Below the pieces are notes generated by a model. It made no database searches and was not told where the DNA came from. It worked only from the letters and a program-made list of their open reading frames with translations. Shown in pieces: positions 1 through 9,207 of a DNA stretch of 64,000 nt. The first letter of the stretch is position 1. The number at the start of each line of letters is the position of its first letter. Made by a program: the position numbers and the translations under genes. Source of the stretch: Candidatus Poribacteria bacterium (GTDB lineage: Bacteria; Poribacteria; WGA-4E; WGA-3G); the NCBI GenBank assembly GCA_022821965.1, contig JAJECN010000058.1, positions 122,902 to 186,901 of the forward strand, written 5' to 3'.

Positions 1-2
1 TA

Positions 3-74
3 AATATCGGCGTATTTACAGTGCCGTGTGTCGTCTGGAGCTTACTGACTCTGGCTGCACTGTTTGGGTCTTGA
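3..74 (+). CDS. possible C-terminal fragment of a membrane protein (partial)
   Basis: The third plus-strand frame is open from the window edge for 23 codons and ends at TGA 72-74. It encodes a very hydrophobic stretch (VVWSLLTLAALFG), as at the end of a membrane protein. A second frame is also open to about 171 but runs through a dispersed repeat. The piece is too short to name, so this is only a possible gene end. Confidence 0.2.
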   Translation, partial: NIGVFTVPCVVWSLLTLAALFGS

Positions 75-107
75 TGAATAAGGGTATAGGGGGACTGGGA
101 CATGCAT

Positions 108-179
108 GGTTATCAGTTATCGGTTTTCAGTTAAAAGAGGCTTTTGTTAAACAAAAACTTCTTACCGATAACTGATACC
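108..179. repeat. dispersed ATCAGTTATCGG inverted repeat
   Basis: Arms 108-124 (GGTTATCAGTTATCGGT) and 164-179 (ACCGATAACTGATACC) are inverted copies with one inserted base. An inner TTTTGT-TAA-ACAAAA hairpin lies between them. Related copies occur at about 4395-4483, 30888-30975, 52261-52400 and 54965-55088, always between genes. It looks like a non-coding palindromic repeat family. Confidence 0.7.
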
Positions 180-205
180 TATTCCTATGAAAGCTGATAC
201 GTCAT

Positions 206-2767
206 TTAATGGATAATTTTCGCATTGAGGATAGGACTATCCTGTACAAATTCTTTACCATTGATCGTCGCTGAGCCTCGGAATTTGAACTGATACGTCT
301 TATCTTCTAAAGAACTGAGTACCTGTAGCGGGACCTTGACCTCGGTCTCGTTCACCGGGATAGTAGCCGCTTCCGTGGTGAACCCTTCCGGTAAATCGAG
401 CGGTGTCAACGTGATTTCATCTGTGAAACCACCTTGCCGGACGATTGTTAACGTCAATATCGCCTCTTTTGTAAGAGGAACGTCACTTTCCGTCGTCTCG
501 GTGTCCGCTGTTGGATTCGCCGCAATTGCCACAGTGCCACCGTCTGCCAATGCTGCTGTGTTGCCTTTTGAGGCTGTCTTTGCGGGGAAAACAATGCTGA
601 AGCGCAAAGGCTCAACTGTTACAATAAAGGGTGCCTCAACGATAGTTAGAGGGATAGCAGGGGTCGATTGTTTCACAGTCTCGCCACTGACAGTCGCCGT
701 TCCAGTAACTGAAATATAATTTGTACCGGTTACCGGCAGGACAGAAAACTGCTCCCTGCGCTCAAAGGTCCCCGCTTTAACCGTAATCGTCGCCGCCGTT
801 TCACCTTCAGCAATAGTCACAGCGGCTGCGGAAACGCGATTCGGGAGCCCCGATACCGAGAGCGCGATCGGACCAACGAAGCTGCCATGTCGGTTCGCTG
901 TCACGTGAAGGTCAGCCGTTTTGTTGTGCACAGCACTTAAGCCGATTTCTGCAAGCGTCAGTGTGAACTCCGGTGCGTCCATCACAGTAAGTAGGATCGG
1001 GGACGGGTTGGCGACACGTTCTATCTGGCGATTGCCAACAGCACAAACACCGACGACGGAAAGCGGCAGCAGTCCAAGTGGTGCGTCCCACGGAGCCGTC
1101 ACCGTGAGCAGTGCGCGATTTTGACCCACTCCAATAAGCGTCGGACTCACATCAAACGTTTTCGGGAGGTCTGGACAAAGCAGGCGAATTGGACCCTTGA
1201 ACTGGTCGAGACGAACAACATCAACCTGCATTGTGACACTACCGCCTCTGCTGACGCGCGGGTTATCCATAGCGGACGGACGGTTTCGATTGTCAAGTGC
1301 TACTACACTGAGTTGGCAGTTTGGCTCTAACGGACGGATGTTTAGGCGGTACGGATAGGTCTCACCACCTTGATTGTTCAGATCCCGGATGGTGATAGAA
1401 TACTTTCCGGCTTCCACAAAATTCCAGTCAATGCGTGCATCGGCACTGCTGGCATCGTCATTCACCATCAAGACCTGCTCTTTCTCACCGTCCCACGCCA
1501 TTTCTTTCGAGGCTTCTTCTTCCATCGACTTTTTGGGACCGTAGAGCGTGAGCAGCGCGTCAAGGTTTGATGACAGTTTACGTGCCTCTACCTCGAAAAC
1601 GAGGAGTTGCGGTTCCGCAATCTCAAATGAAAACCGATCCACATCGCCGGACTTGTCAATTTTCCCGTTGAGCGTTATTGGGGTGGTCACAGCAGTCGCT
1701 TTGTCTGCTGTATTGTTCGGCTCAATTTCTGCCATTTCCGCCCAATTTCCGATAGAGAAAGGACGGGCATTGGTTGCCAATCCAGAGGGTGTCTGTACCC
1801 GTAGAGATTGTTCGCCTGCCGGTGTTTCAGTCCCTATTGAAACCTGTATAGATGTTACTGTTTCAAGGTTCGCACCAGTGACGGTGATTGTATTCTCGGT
1901 GCCGCGTCGTCCACCGAGCGGGAAAATCGTCTCAAGATATGGCAGCTCACCGATACTCAACCGATAGTCATACCCATTTCCACCTTTGTAACGAATATCG
2001 CGAATGTGAAGCGTGTACTTCCCAGTTTCAAGTGCCGTGTAATCCAGAATGGAATCAAATCCATCGCCAAGTCCGCTATTGGCTACCTCAGCACCGTCAG
2101 CATCTTGAAGAACAAGGTAGGAATCCAGCAGTGAACCTATTCGCTGCGCTGTCACTTCGCAGATAAGCTGTGCATCTTTTTTCAACGCAAAGGTAAAACT
2201 ATCTTTGTCGTCAATCGACGCAATTGTGCCATTCACGGTAACTGGCAGCGCGAGCCAGTCGGTTTCCATTGTAGGAGGGGTTTCCGACCCCGATTCCTCT
2301 ACCTCCTCCTCCATTACTTCGCGCAGGTTTCCGACGACGAAACTCCGCGCGTTGGAAACACCATACGGAGTAACGATGCGTATCTGTTGGATACCTAATG
2401 GCGCGTCAGGGGCTATCGTTAGCGAAGCGACCAACTGCGCGTCAGTAGGAATACGTCCAGAAATACCTGCGCCATTGAAAAGAACAGCAGCTTGTCCGGT
2501 TTTCTCCTTAATTTCCCCGGTGATACCACTTCCACTGAACCACACCGCTGTTGCCGTGCCGAGATTTGTGCCTTTGAGCGTGACCTCCACATCTCGTCCT
2601 TGTTGACCGCCTTGTGGAAACACTGCTGTCAGGGTAGGTTGCACCTGCGCGTGCGCGAAACTCATCGTTAGGAGAAAGATGGCTATGACGAGAACAAACT
2701 GTTTTGTTAAGGGACGAGAAAGCGACGAATTAATCCATCTCTTCTGCCGAAATAACATGTTAGGCAT
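206..2767 (-). CDS. secreted PPC-domain protein with IPT/TIG-like repeats (853 aa)
   Basis: This is an exported, probably surface or periplasmic protein. The N-terminus has a positively charged region and a hydrophobic core ending in SFAHA, a typical signal peptide. The mature part begins with an IPT/TIG-like segment (LTAVFPQGGQQGRDVEVTLKG), followed by a PPC (bacterial pre-peptidase C-terminal) domain at about 165-270. A second IPT-like piece (FPLGGRRGTENTITVTG) and a second PPC domain at about 345-480 follow, then several beta-sandwich segments. There is no catalytic domain. AAGGTGA lies about nine bases before the ATG. It is the last gene of a minus-strand set with the DUF1501 and DUF1549/1553 genes; PPC proteins commonly accompany that pair in planctomycete-like genomes. 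Its substrate is unknown; a binding role is inferred from the folds. Confidence 0.75.
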   Translation of the reverse strand: MPNMLFRQKRWINSSLSRPLTKQFVLVIAIFLLTMSFAHAQVQPTLTAVFPQGGQQGRDVEVTLKGTNLGTATAVWFSGSGITGEIKEKTGQAAVLFNGAGISGRIPTDAQLVASLTIAPDAPLGIQQIRIVTPYGVSNARSFVVGNLREVMEEEVEESGSETPPTMETDWLALPVTVNGTIASIDDKDSFTFALKKDAQLICEVTAQRIGSLLDSYLVLQDADGAEVANSGLGDGFDSILDYTALETGKYTLHIRDIRYKGGNGYDYRLSIGELPYLETIFPLGGRRGTENTITVTGANLETVTSIQVSIGTETPAGEQSLRVQTPSGLATNARPFSIGNWAEMAEIEPNNTADKATAVTTPITLNGKIDKSGDVDRFSFEIAEPQLLVFEVEARKLSSNLDALLTLYGPKKSMEEEASKEMAWDGEKEQVLMVNDDASSADARIDWNFVEAGKYSITIRDLNNQGGETYPYRLNIRPLEPNCQLSVVALDNRNRPSAMDNPRVSRGGSVTMQVDVVRLDQFKGPIRLLCPDLPKTFDVSPTLIGVGQNRALLTVTAPWDAPLGLLPLSVVGVCAVGNRQIERVANPSPILLTVMDAPEFTLTLAEIGLSAVHNKTADLHVTANRHGSFVGPIALSVSGLPNRVSAAAVTIAEGETAATITVKAGTFERREQFSVLPVTGTNYISVTGTATVSGETVKQSTPAIPLTIVEAPFIVTVEPLRFSIVFPAKTASKGNTAALADGGTVAIAANPTADTETTESDVPLTKEAILTLTIVRQGGFTDEITLTPLDLPEGFTTEAATIPVNETEVKVPLQVLSSLEDKTYQFKFRGSATINGKEFVQDSPILNAKIIH

Positions 2768-2924
2768 TGTCGATCACCTTATGTCTTTAGTAGTGAAAAG
2801 CCTGCTCATCAGTAAGCATCTACCAATTCGATCAATTCGATCAAACTTTCTTGCTTTACATTGAGCAGGCTTAACTAAAATCGGTGTTGATTACGCTATA
2901 TCAGCGACACCGCTGTAAAACTGT

Positions 2925-4370
2925 TTAGAAAATCCCGGCAATCGGCTCGCCTTTCACCAATTCGCGTGGCTGATCCAAATGGTTATACACGATGGTGTGC
3001 GGGTCAATACCGAGTGTATGATAAACTGTTGCGAGGATATCGCGTGGGTGCACGGGGTTCTCAAGCGGCGTTGAGCCTGTTGCATCGGACTTCCCGTAAA
3101 CCTGTCCACCTTGGACACCTGCTCCAGCAATCAAGCCTGTATAGCAATAGGGCCAGTGATCGCGTCCATCAGGCGCGTTGCTGTTACCAGAGGTGCTAAT
3201 ACCCATCCGCGGTGAGCGTCCGAATTCACCGATCGCTAAGACCAGCGTGTCTTCCAACATACCGCGCTGATCCAAGTCTTCCAACAGTGAGGAGACCGCG
3301 CTGTCTAACTTCGGACAGTGAAGGTTCTTCAGCGGACCGAAGTTGGTTGCGTGTGTATCCCACGCTGTCGTATTCGGATCACCGTTCGCAACAGAGGGCC
3401 AGTTCACCTGTACGAAACGGGTACCTGCTTCCACCAAACGGCGAGCGAGAAGCGCGCTCTGTCCGAAGGTGTGTCTACCGTACTTATCTCTCATCTCATC
3501 TGGTTCTTGAGACAAATCGAATGCGTTGCGTGCCCGTTGCGATAGGATGAGATTGTATGCCTTTTCATAATACTCATTCAAGGCGTAGGAATCTGCCACC
3601 TTATCAATTTCGGGCATTCCAGCATTGATTGTTTCAAGAAGATTTTTACGCCGTTTCAAACGCACCGGTGGCACTTCTGGACGCAAACTCAAATCGTCGA
3701 GATTAATCTCCTGATTCGGGTCTTGGAAGAGGAAATACGGATCATAAGCTCTACCAAGGAAGCCTGCGTTTCCACCTTTACCGATGATATTGCTTTCCTG
3801 CATCGGACGCGGGAGTTGCACTGCCGCGAGCATCGGTTCATCAGGTGGACGGTAATTTGCGATATGCGATGCAGCATTCGGATGGTCGGCTGGTGACGGC
3901 GGATCAAGCTGTCCCGAAGGCGCGACCTTGTCTGGTGTTTCACCGGTTACCATTTGATACATCGCAGCGGTGTGGTTGAAAAGTCCCGCTGGTGTGTAAC
4001 TTACGGAACGGATAAGGCAAGCCTTATCCATCTGTTGTGCCAAACGCGGCATTGTCTCAGATAACTGAATCCCCGACACGTTCGTCGGGATTGGATTAAA
4101 TTCACCACGAATGTTTGATGGTGCTTCAGGTTTCGGATCCCAAATGTCAAGGTGGCTAGGACCGCCTTGCAAGAAAAGCAGGATGACCGAGTTGGCTTTT
4201 CCCCAGCCGTTGAGCGGCTTCGCGGGATCAACCGTTGTATTCGCGTTGGCTTGGAGTGACAATACCTGTGGCAAACTAATGCCGAGCATCGCCGCACCAC
4301 CGACACGTAGAAATTCACGACGTGAGAACCCGTCACATAAGCGACCGGGTAGTTGTGGTAACGATAACAT
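2925..4370 (-). CDS. DUF1501 family protein, Tat-exported (481 aa)
   Basis: The N-terminus carries a twin-arginine signal (SRREFLRVGG followed by a hydrophobic stretch ending near LQANA), so the folded protein is probably exported by Tat. The rest matches the DUF1501 family, a sulfatase/alkaline-phosphatase-like fold common in Planctomycetes, Verrucomicrobia and Poribacteria. Typical segments are LFLQGGPSHLDIWDPKP near residue 66 and AIGEFGRSPRMG with GRDHWPYCYTG near the end. The biochemical activity of the family is not established. GGAGG stands nine bases before the ATG. It lies downstream of the DUF1549/1553 gene in the same direction, the usual partnership, and a second such pair sits at 57980-62428. 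Confidence 0.88.
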   Translation of the reverse strand: MLSLPQLPGRLCDGFSRREFLRVGGAAMLGISLPQVLSLQANANTTVDPAKPLNGWGKANSVILLFLQGGPSHLDIWDPKPEAPSNIRGEFNPIPTNVSGIQLSETMPRLAQQMDKACLIRSVSYTPAGLFNHTAAMYQMVTGETPDKVAPSGQLDPPSPADHPNAASHIANYRPPDEPMLAAVQLPRPMQESNIIGKGGNAGFLGRAYDPYFLFQDPNQEINLDDLSLRPEVPPVRLKRRKNLLETINAGMPEIDKVADSYALNEYYEKAYNLILSQRARNAFDLSQEPDEMRDKYGRHTFGQSALLARRLVEAGTRFVQVNWPSVANGDPNTTAWDTHATNFGPLKNLHCPKLDSAVSSLLEDLDQRGMLEDTLVLAIGEFGRSPRMGISTSGNSNAPDGRDHWPYCYTGLIAGAGVQGGQVYGKSDATGSTPLENPVHPRDILATVYHTLGIDPHTIVYNHLDQPRELVKGEPIAGIF

Positions 4371-4394
4371 CTATTGTTTCCTCCGTTGTGGCTT

Positions 4395-4483
4395 TCAGCA
4401 ATCAGCAGTCGTCAGTCCGTAGCACATGTGGCAGTTATGAACGCTTTCCTACCCCAAACCCGGAACTGACAACTGATAACTTC
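4395..4483. repeat. dispersed CAGTTATC/GATAACTG-type repeat
   Basis: The gap between the DUF1501 and DUF1549/1553 genes is filled by AATCAGCAGTCGTCAGTC and, at its other end, ACTGACAACTGATAACT. Both are variants of the repeat at 108-179. It may form a foldback in the operon transcript; no coding potential is seen. Confidence 0.5.
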
Positions 4484-4484
4484 T

Positions 4485-6959
4485 TTAGCGATTGAATAAG
4501 AAAGCGGGACTGTTGATTAACGCCCACAACAAGTCTTGTGCGCCCTCTTCTTTAGATTCCGCATTCGCGAGGTGTTCAATCGCTACTGCATATTCGTTCT
4601 TCTCTGGTAACCGAGAAAACGTTGCGAGATACAGTTCTTCAACGAGAACCCGGTCATCTTGATTCGTTTTAATGAGTTGTGCGATACGTCCTTCTGGATC
4701 GATGAGTGCTTCTGCAACCGTCGGGCCATTAATGAGATTCATTGCATGTGCGAGGCTGACCTCGGTGGTACGTTCACATTCACACGAAGTTTCGCGTTCA
4801 GGTCTACCAAACAGTTTCAAAAATCCATCATCTTTAATCTTACTGTCTGGCAATTGCACCGCTCGGAAGTCTTTCGGGACCTCCTCAAATCGCGGTCGGC
4901 TCCCCGTTGCTATTCCGATAGCATCTAATAACTGCTCTGCCGTCAAACGTCTGGCAACCGCATGTGAAAAGTTAATTTTATCAGCCTTGTTCCACTTGTT
5001 CGTTTTGATGCTCTGCTGATAGGTTCGAGAACGAGTGATTGTCTTCATGACATGCTTCATGTCAAATCCACTGTCCACGAAATCCTTTGTCAACGCATCA
5101 AGCAATTCAGGGTTAGTAGGTGGATTACTCGTCCGGATATCGTCTACAGGTTCGATAATCCCACGCCCCATAAAGTAACTCCAGATACGGTTCACGCCTG
5201 CACGTGCAAACATCGGATTGTCTTCAGAGGTGAGCCAAGCTGCCAACATCTCACGTTTATCCTCAGTTTCGGATGCAATTTCTCCGAAGGGGACTGAGGG
5301 TTCAACAACCGCTAAGGTTCGTGGGTGTTTCACAGGTTCCGCGGTGTAATTGGCATAGACAACCTCATCACCGGGTAGCTGCCCCGGCTTGACCTTGACA
5401 TCCGCGAAGAACGCACCAAATTCATAGTACTGGTTTTGCGTCCATTTTTCAAACGGATGATCGTGACATTTATTACACGAGAATCGGACACCTAAGAAAA
5501 GCTGCGTTGTATTTTCCACTGCAGCCGTATACTCACGGGAGACACGGAAATAGTTTGCGGCAGGATTTGTATAGGTACTTCCGGTCGCTGTAAGCAAATC
5601 CTGTACAAACTCATCATACGGACGATTCTGGGTGATGGATTGGTGAATCCACTGTTGGAAGAGCCATATCCCGCGTTCGCCGAGAAACTTACGGTTAGAC
5701 TGCAACAGATCGCCCCACTTATGGGTCCAGTGATCAACAAACTCCGGTGTCTCAACGAGGGCATCAATAAGCTGCTCCCGTTTTGTCTTCGATGCGGTTT
5801 TGTCGGCAAGAAAGCTCCGAACCTGTGCAGGGGTCGGTGGAATACCTGTTAAATCGAAGTAGATACGCCGCACAAACTCTTCATCTGTACAGAGTTCAGA
5901 AGGCAGAACCTTCATCCGCTTCAGTTTATTGTGGACGTGCGTATCGATGTAGTTGTATTCAGGCGTTTTAACCCACTTGTAGCCACTCCTATCGCCCATA
6001 ACAATGATGCCGTTTGTACTATAGGCACCCTCATAACGGGTGAGAATGGCGGTTTCGCCACGGCGTTCTGCCGTCACCACACCCTCGTCTGTGACTTTTG
6101 CGACTTCATTGACGCTACTTGTGAATTTCGCCTCACGGGTGACATCCCGTGTTGTTCCATCAGGATAGTGAGCAATAACTATCAGCTGCTGCTTCGTACC
6201 GGGCATCGCGAGTTCAGCGGAATCGGGTAAAACCTCTAATCTTTCCACACGCTTAGTGGTCTCAACGTCGGGAATAGCACCTTCCGCTATCCATTGACGG
6301 ATGATTTCATAGTCTCGATTTCCTGGGACAATCACCTGGCCGCCTTTATGTGGTACCTCCGATGTCGGCTTTAGCAACATTAGACTCTGTTCAGGGAACG
6401 CTCGATTGAACCGCCGTCCGGCTATATCCTCAATCAAGAGTTCATAATCAAAATCAGGATCGTAGCCGCGGAGTGAAAGTTTGAACCCATTTTTGCCCTT
6501 TGCTGCACCGTGACACGTGCCATTGTTACATCCAACGTGGCTCAAGACCGGCATGACATCCCTAACAAAGCTGACAGGTGGTGCCTCAACGCTTTTGACA
6601 GTTACAGGCAGTTCGGTGCTTACACCTTTGACACTCACCGCAATTTTTGTTGTGCCAACTGTTACCGGGAAGATATAACCATCTTCATGCACCTTTACAA
6701 GCTGCGAAAGCGGTGTCAGCACAGCCCACGGTGTTACATCTACCCATGCGCCATCTTTTGTCTTACCTGACACGAGCACCCGTCTGCCGTCACGCGCGTG
6801 CTCCAATGTCAGCGACTCCGGATGAACCTTCAGTGCTTGCACCATCGGAACTTCTGCACTCGCAGGCTGCTCCATCTCACTTGATGCTGTCAGGTGGAAC
6901 GTGAAACAGATGGAGAATGCAACAAGGAGTGTTGTTACAACGTTAAACCTGGGTTTCAT
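4485..6959 (-). CDS. DUF1549/DUF1553 secreted protein with Ig-like and cytochrome-type segments (824 aa)
   Basis: A signal peptide (LLVAFSICFTFHLTAS) is followed by a BIG2-like beta domain at about 40-125. Next comes a planctomycete cytochrome-like segment with the unusual CNNGTCHG motif (Cys-x4-Cys-His, around 150). After another Ig-like piece the chain has DUF1549 (YIDTHVHNKLKRMKVLPSEL, then FDLTGIPPTP) and C-terminal DUF1553 (AGVNRIWSYFMGRGIIEPVDD, ending LINSPAFLFNR). NKCHDHPFEKW in the middle is a second cytochrome-like CxxH signature. The family is thought to be extracytoplasmic, but its reaction is unknown. The start is placed at the ATG at 6959, because the codon before it is TTG. It is the first gene of the set with DUF1501 and the PPC protein. 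Confidence 0.87.
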   Translation of the reverse strand: MKPRFNVVTTLLVAFSICFTFHLTASSEMEQPASAEVPMVQALKVHPESLTLEHARDGRRVLVSGKTKDGAWVDVTPWAVLTPLSQLVKVHEDGYIFPVTVGTTKIAVSVKGVSTELPVTVKSVEAPPVSFVRDVMPVLSHVGCNNGTCHGAAKGKNGFKLSLRGYDPDFDYELLIEDIAGRRFNRAFPEQSLMLLKPTSEVPHKGGQVIVPGNRDYEIIRQWIAEGAIPDVETTKRVERLEVLPDSAELAMPGTKQQLIVIAHYPDGTTRDVTREAKFTSSVNEVAKVTDEGVVTAERRGETAILTRYEGAYSTNGIIVMGDRSGYKWVKTPEYNYIDTHVHNKLKRMKVLPSELCTDEEFVRRIYFDLTGIPPTPAQVRSFLADKTASKTKREQLIDALVETPEFVDHWTHKWGDLLQSNRKFLGERGIWLFQQWIHQSITQNRPYDEFVQDLLTATGSTYTNPAANYFRVSREYTAAVENTTQLFLGVRFSCNKCHDHPFEKWTQNQYYEFGAFFADVKVKPGQLPGDEVVYANYTAEPVKHPRTLAVVEPSVPFGEIASETEDKREMLAAWLTSEDNPMFARAGVNRIWSYFMGRGIIEPVDDIRTSNPPTNPELLDALTKDFVDSGFDMKHVMKTITRSRTYQQSIKTNKWNKADKINFSHAVARRLTAEQLLDAIGIATGSRPRFEEVPKDFRAVQLPDSKIKDDGFLKLFGRPERETSCECERTTEVSLAHAMNLINGPTVAEALIDPEGRIAQLIKTNQDDRVLVEELYLATFSRLPEKNEYAVAIEHLANAESKEEGAQDLLWALINSPAFLFNR

Positions 6960-7022
6960 CAAAAAACTCGGCGTGAAACCTCCGACCGTAGTTGACGGAG
7001 GAAATGCCGTCCTCCTTAAATC

Positions 7023-7080
7023 TTGTAGGGACGGGGTGTCCCCGTCCGATGCGTGGGCGAGAGAACCTCGCCCCTACAAA
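7023..7080. repeat. GTAGGGG double-hairpin intergenic repeat
   Basis: Outer inverted ends TTGTAGGG and CCCTACAA enclose two perfect hairpins: GGACGGGG-tgt-CCCCGTCC at 7029-7047 and GGGCGAG-agaac-CTCGCCC at 7055-7073. The last 32 bases are repeated almost exactly at 7152-7183. It is a compact mobile-looking palindromic element in front of the DUF1549/1553 gene. Confidence 0.75.
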
Positions 7081-7151
7081 TAATGAAAATCTTTGCCAAA
7101 CGGAATTTCCGTTGGCACTGAATGTCATATCCTATGTCGTGAATTTTCCCA

Positions 7152-7183
7152 ATGCGCGGGCGAGAGAACCTCACCCCTACAAA
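7152..7183. repeat. partial copy of the GTAGGGG repeat
   Basis: This 32-base stretch matches 7049-7080 with two differences (GCGCGGGCGAG for GCGTGGGCGAG and CTCACCCC for CTCGCCCC). The left hairpin is absent. It lies just beyond the stop codon of the WD40 gene. Confidence 0.65.
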
Positions 7184-7207
7184 CCGCGTTCGTTCTGTAT
7201 TAATGAT

Positions 7208-8119
7208 TTACGTAAGATCCCAGAGCAGGACAGTGTGGTCATCACTTCCGCTGGCGAGGACACTGCCATTCGCTGCATACGCGACACTCCGAACACTGCT
7301 CGTATGCCCCGTGAGTGTTCCTTTAGGCTCTCCTGTCTCGGCATCCCAGAAACGGATGGTGTTGTCATTCCCACCGCTTGCGACGGTTTTACCGTCAGGT
7401 GCGTAAGCGACGCTCCAGACATAGCCTGAATGCCCTGTGAGTGTCGTTATTAAACTTCTTTCATCTGTATTCCACAACCGAACCGTGCCATCAATACTTC
7501 CACTCGCGAGGATTTCTCCATCGGGCGAATAGGCAACTGAATCGACGATATGCGTATGTCCTTTGAGTGTGGCTCTGTGCTTTCCAGTAGCGGCATCCCA
7601 CAAGACTATATCATCGTCTCCGGTTCCGGCGGCGAGCATTCGCCCATCAGGAGAATATCTAACACATCGGATAGAGTCTGCGCGCCCTTTGAGTGTGTCT
7701 TCCGCCTCTCCTGTGTTGGCATCCCACAACCGTACTGTACCATCAGTGCTTCCACTCGCGACGGTCGCCCCATCTGCGGAATAGGCGACACTCCTAACAG
7801 CGTCTGTATGTCCTGTAAGCGTCGCCGTCGGAGATCCACCGATCGCGTCCCACAGGACGACTGTATTGTCTATACTTCCACTGGCAATCGCACTGCCATC
7901 AGGCGAATAGGCGACACATCTGACGTATTCCCTATGCTCAACGAGGAGGTTCAGTCCCATTCCACTGTCCACATCGTAGACCCAAACGCCAATGTCACAT
8001 GCGACAGCGAGCTGCGTACCATCCGATGAGAAGGCTATATCTCCAGTTAAATTGCCTTGGTCAAGACGTGCCCTCGCCCCTGCCGGCAAACCCGATTGTG
8101 TATCTTTCTGATCGTTCAT
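7208..8119 (-). CDS. seven-blade WD40 repeat protein (303 aa)
   Basis: The whole protein is one beta-propeller. After a short lead, seven WD40 units follow, each ending in a variant of VRLWD and opening with a GH-xx-VxSVAYSPDG pattern (for example TGHTDAVRSVAYSADG near 105). Seven units make a closed ring. No signal peptide or catalytic domain is seen, so a cytoplasmic scaffold or sensor role is likely, but no partner can be named. The repeats are very regular, which suggests recent internal duplication. No good ribosome site precedes the ATG; AAGGA lies 17 bases upstream. Confidence 0.85.
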   Translation of the reverse strand: MNDQKDTQSGLPAGARARLDQGNLTGDIAFSSDGTQLAVACDIGVWVYDVDSGMGLNLLVEHREYVRCVAYSPDGSAIASGSIDNTVVLWDAIGGSPTATLTGHTDAVRSVAYSADGATVASGSTDGTVRLWDANTGEAEDTLKGRADSIRCVRYSPDGRMLAAGTGDDDIVLWDAATGKHRATLKGHTHIVDSVAYSPDGEILASGSIDGTVRLWNTDERSLITTLTGHSGYVWSVAYAPDGKTVASGGNDNTIRFWDAETGEPKGTLTGHTSSVRSVAYAANGSVLASGSDDHTVLLWDLT

Positions 8120-8218
8120 AGTTTCTAATGAAAAATATCCTTCTTTGCGTAACTTGTAAAGTCAAAATTTAGTTGCTATAAAGTCCGAGTCATCAGGTTC
8201 ACAGGAACTCATCTCGCG

Positions 8219-9073
8219 TTACTTCTGGTTTTTCAATTCTCCCCATACTACCGGCAGCTTATCACCTGGAGAAACATCCGCAAATTCCGATTCACTTGCT
8301 AACCAATTGATAACGTTTTCGGTAAGTTTCTCTATGTGATCAATACTCTTGTTATTTTTATGAAAATTCGGGAGCCGCCAGTTCATATTGAACACTTTTC
8401 CGTCCCCAGCTTCCCAATAACCGAACGCTGCAATCCTATCCGTGTAATTGGTACCACCCTCCCAAGCATGCGCAAGCGTCGTAAAATTCTTCCAAATCGT
8501 GTCGAAATAGTCCCCACTTACTGGATACCCAGTTGAATTGATCCGAATCCAATCCTCGACTTTTGGTGTCTTCCCGTCAACATTTTCGAGTCCATCTACT
8601 AACCCGAGTTCCAGCGTCTCTTTGAGGACGATAATACCGACATTACTTCCATCGTCTGCAACGGGTCCAAATTTTCGCGGTTGCGCGGCTTCTAATCCCA
8701 ACGGCGTAGCATACCGGATAGCCGCGCCCGTCAGAAGCACTGCACCACCGCTTTCAGCGTAGTCCATGAACGCATCAATTTCTGCGTTGGACAATCCGCC
8801 CGGATCGGCATCGCCATCATGCCACCAGACCACACCGTACTGCTTGAATGTGTCGCTCTTCAAATCCGCTTTTGCGAGTTGTTTCGTTTTGAACGTCTTT
8901 TCAGCAAATTCCAATGCGGGTTTAGTAAAGTCCCCTTTGTCACCGAGATAAACAAATCCGACTTCTACCGCAGCATTACCAATAGTTATACCAAAAAAGA
9001 GAAGAAATGTCAAACAAATTACGATTTGGTAAAATTTGTTAGCCAAATCTTGCCATTTAAAAGTCCGTTCCAT
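8219..9073 (-). CDS. secreted ThuA/glutamine-amidotransferase-like protein (284 aa)
   Basis: A charged start is followed by a hydrophobic stretch (IVICLTFLLFFGITIG) and NAA, a likely signal peptide. The mature region has a Rossmann-like opening (VEVGFVYLGDKGDFT) and the segment YGVVWWHDGDADPGGLSNAEI, then AESGGAVLLTGAAIRYATP. This resembles ThuA-like class I glutamine-amidotransferase folds found in secreted Planctomycete and Poribacteria proteins. The usual nucleophilic Cys is not apparent, so a binding rather than amidotransferase role is likely. AAGGAG stands six bases before the ATG and a clear sigma-70-type promoter lies upstream. Function is unproven. Confidence 0.55.
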   Translation of the reverse strand: MERTFKWQDLANKFYQIVICLTFLLFFGITIGNAAVEVGFVYLGDKGDFTKPALEFAEKTFKTKQLAKADLKSDTFKQYGVVWWHDGDADPGGLSNAEIDAFMDYAESGGAVLLTGAAIRYATPLGLEAAQPRKFGPVADDGSNVGIIVLKETLELGLVDGLENVDGKTPKVEDWIRINSTGYPVSGDYFDTIWKNFTTLAHAWEGGTNYTDRIAAFGYWEAGDGKVFNMNWRLPNFHKNNKSIDHIEKLTENVINWLASESEFADVSPGDKLPVVWGELKNQK

Positions 9074-9148
9074 GGTTGCTCCTTACGCATTTACAATGCT
9101 TGTTCAAGAATACGGTTCAGTTCACATATCAGACTTTTCTCTCACAAA

Positions 9149-9177
9149 ATAGTATCATGGAATAATGTTTTTGTCAA
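9149..9177 (-). promoter_or_regulatory. sigma-70-type promoter for the ThuA-like gene
   Basis: On the minus strand TTGACA (9177-9172) and TACTAT (9154-9149) are separated by 17 bases. The transcript would start near 9142, about 70 bases before the ATG at 9073. Confidence 0.6.
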
Positions 9178-9207
9178 GTTTTGCCACGGAATTCGCTAAA
9201 CTTACCC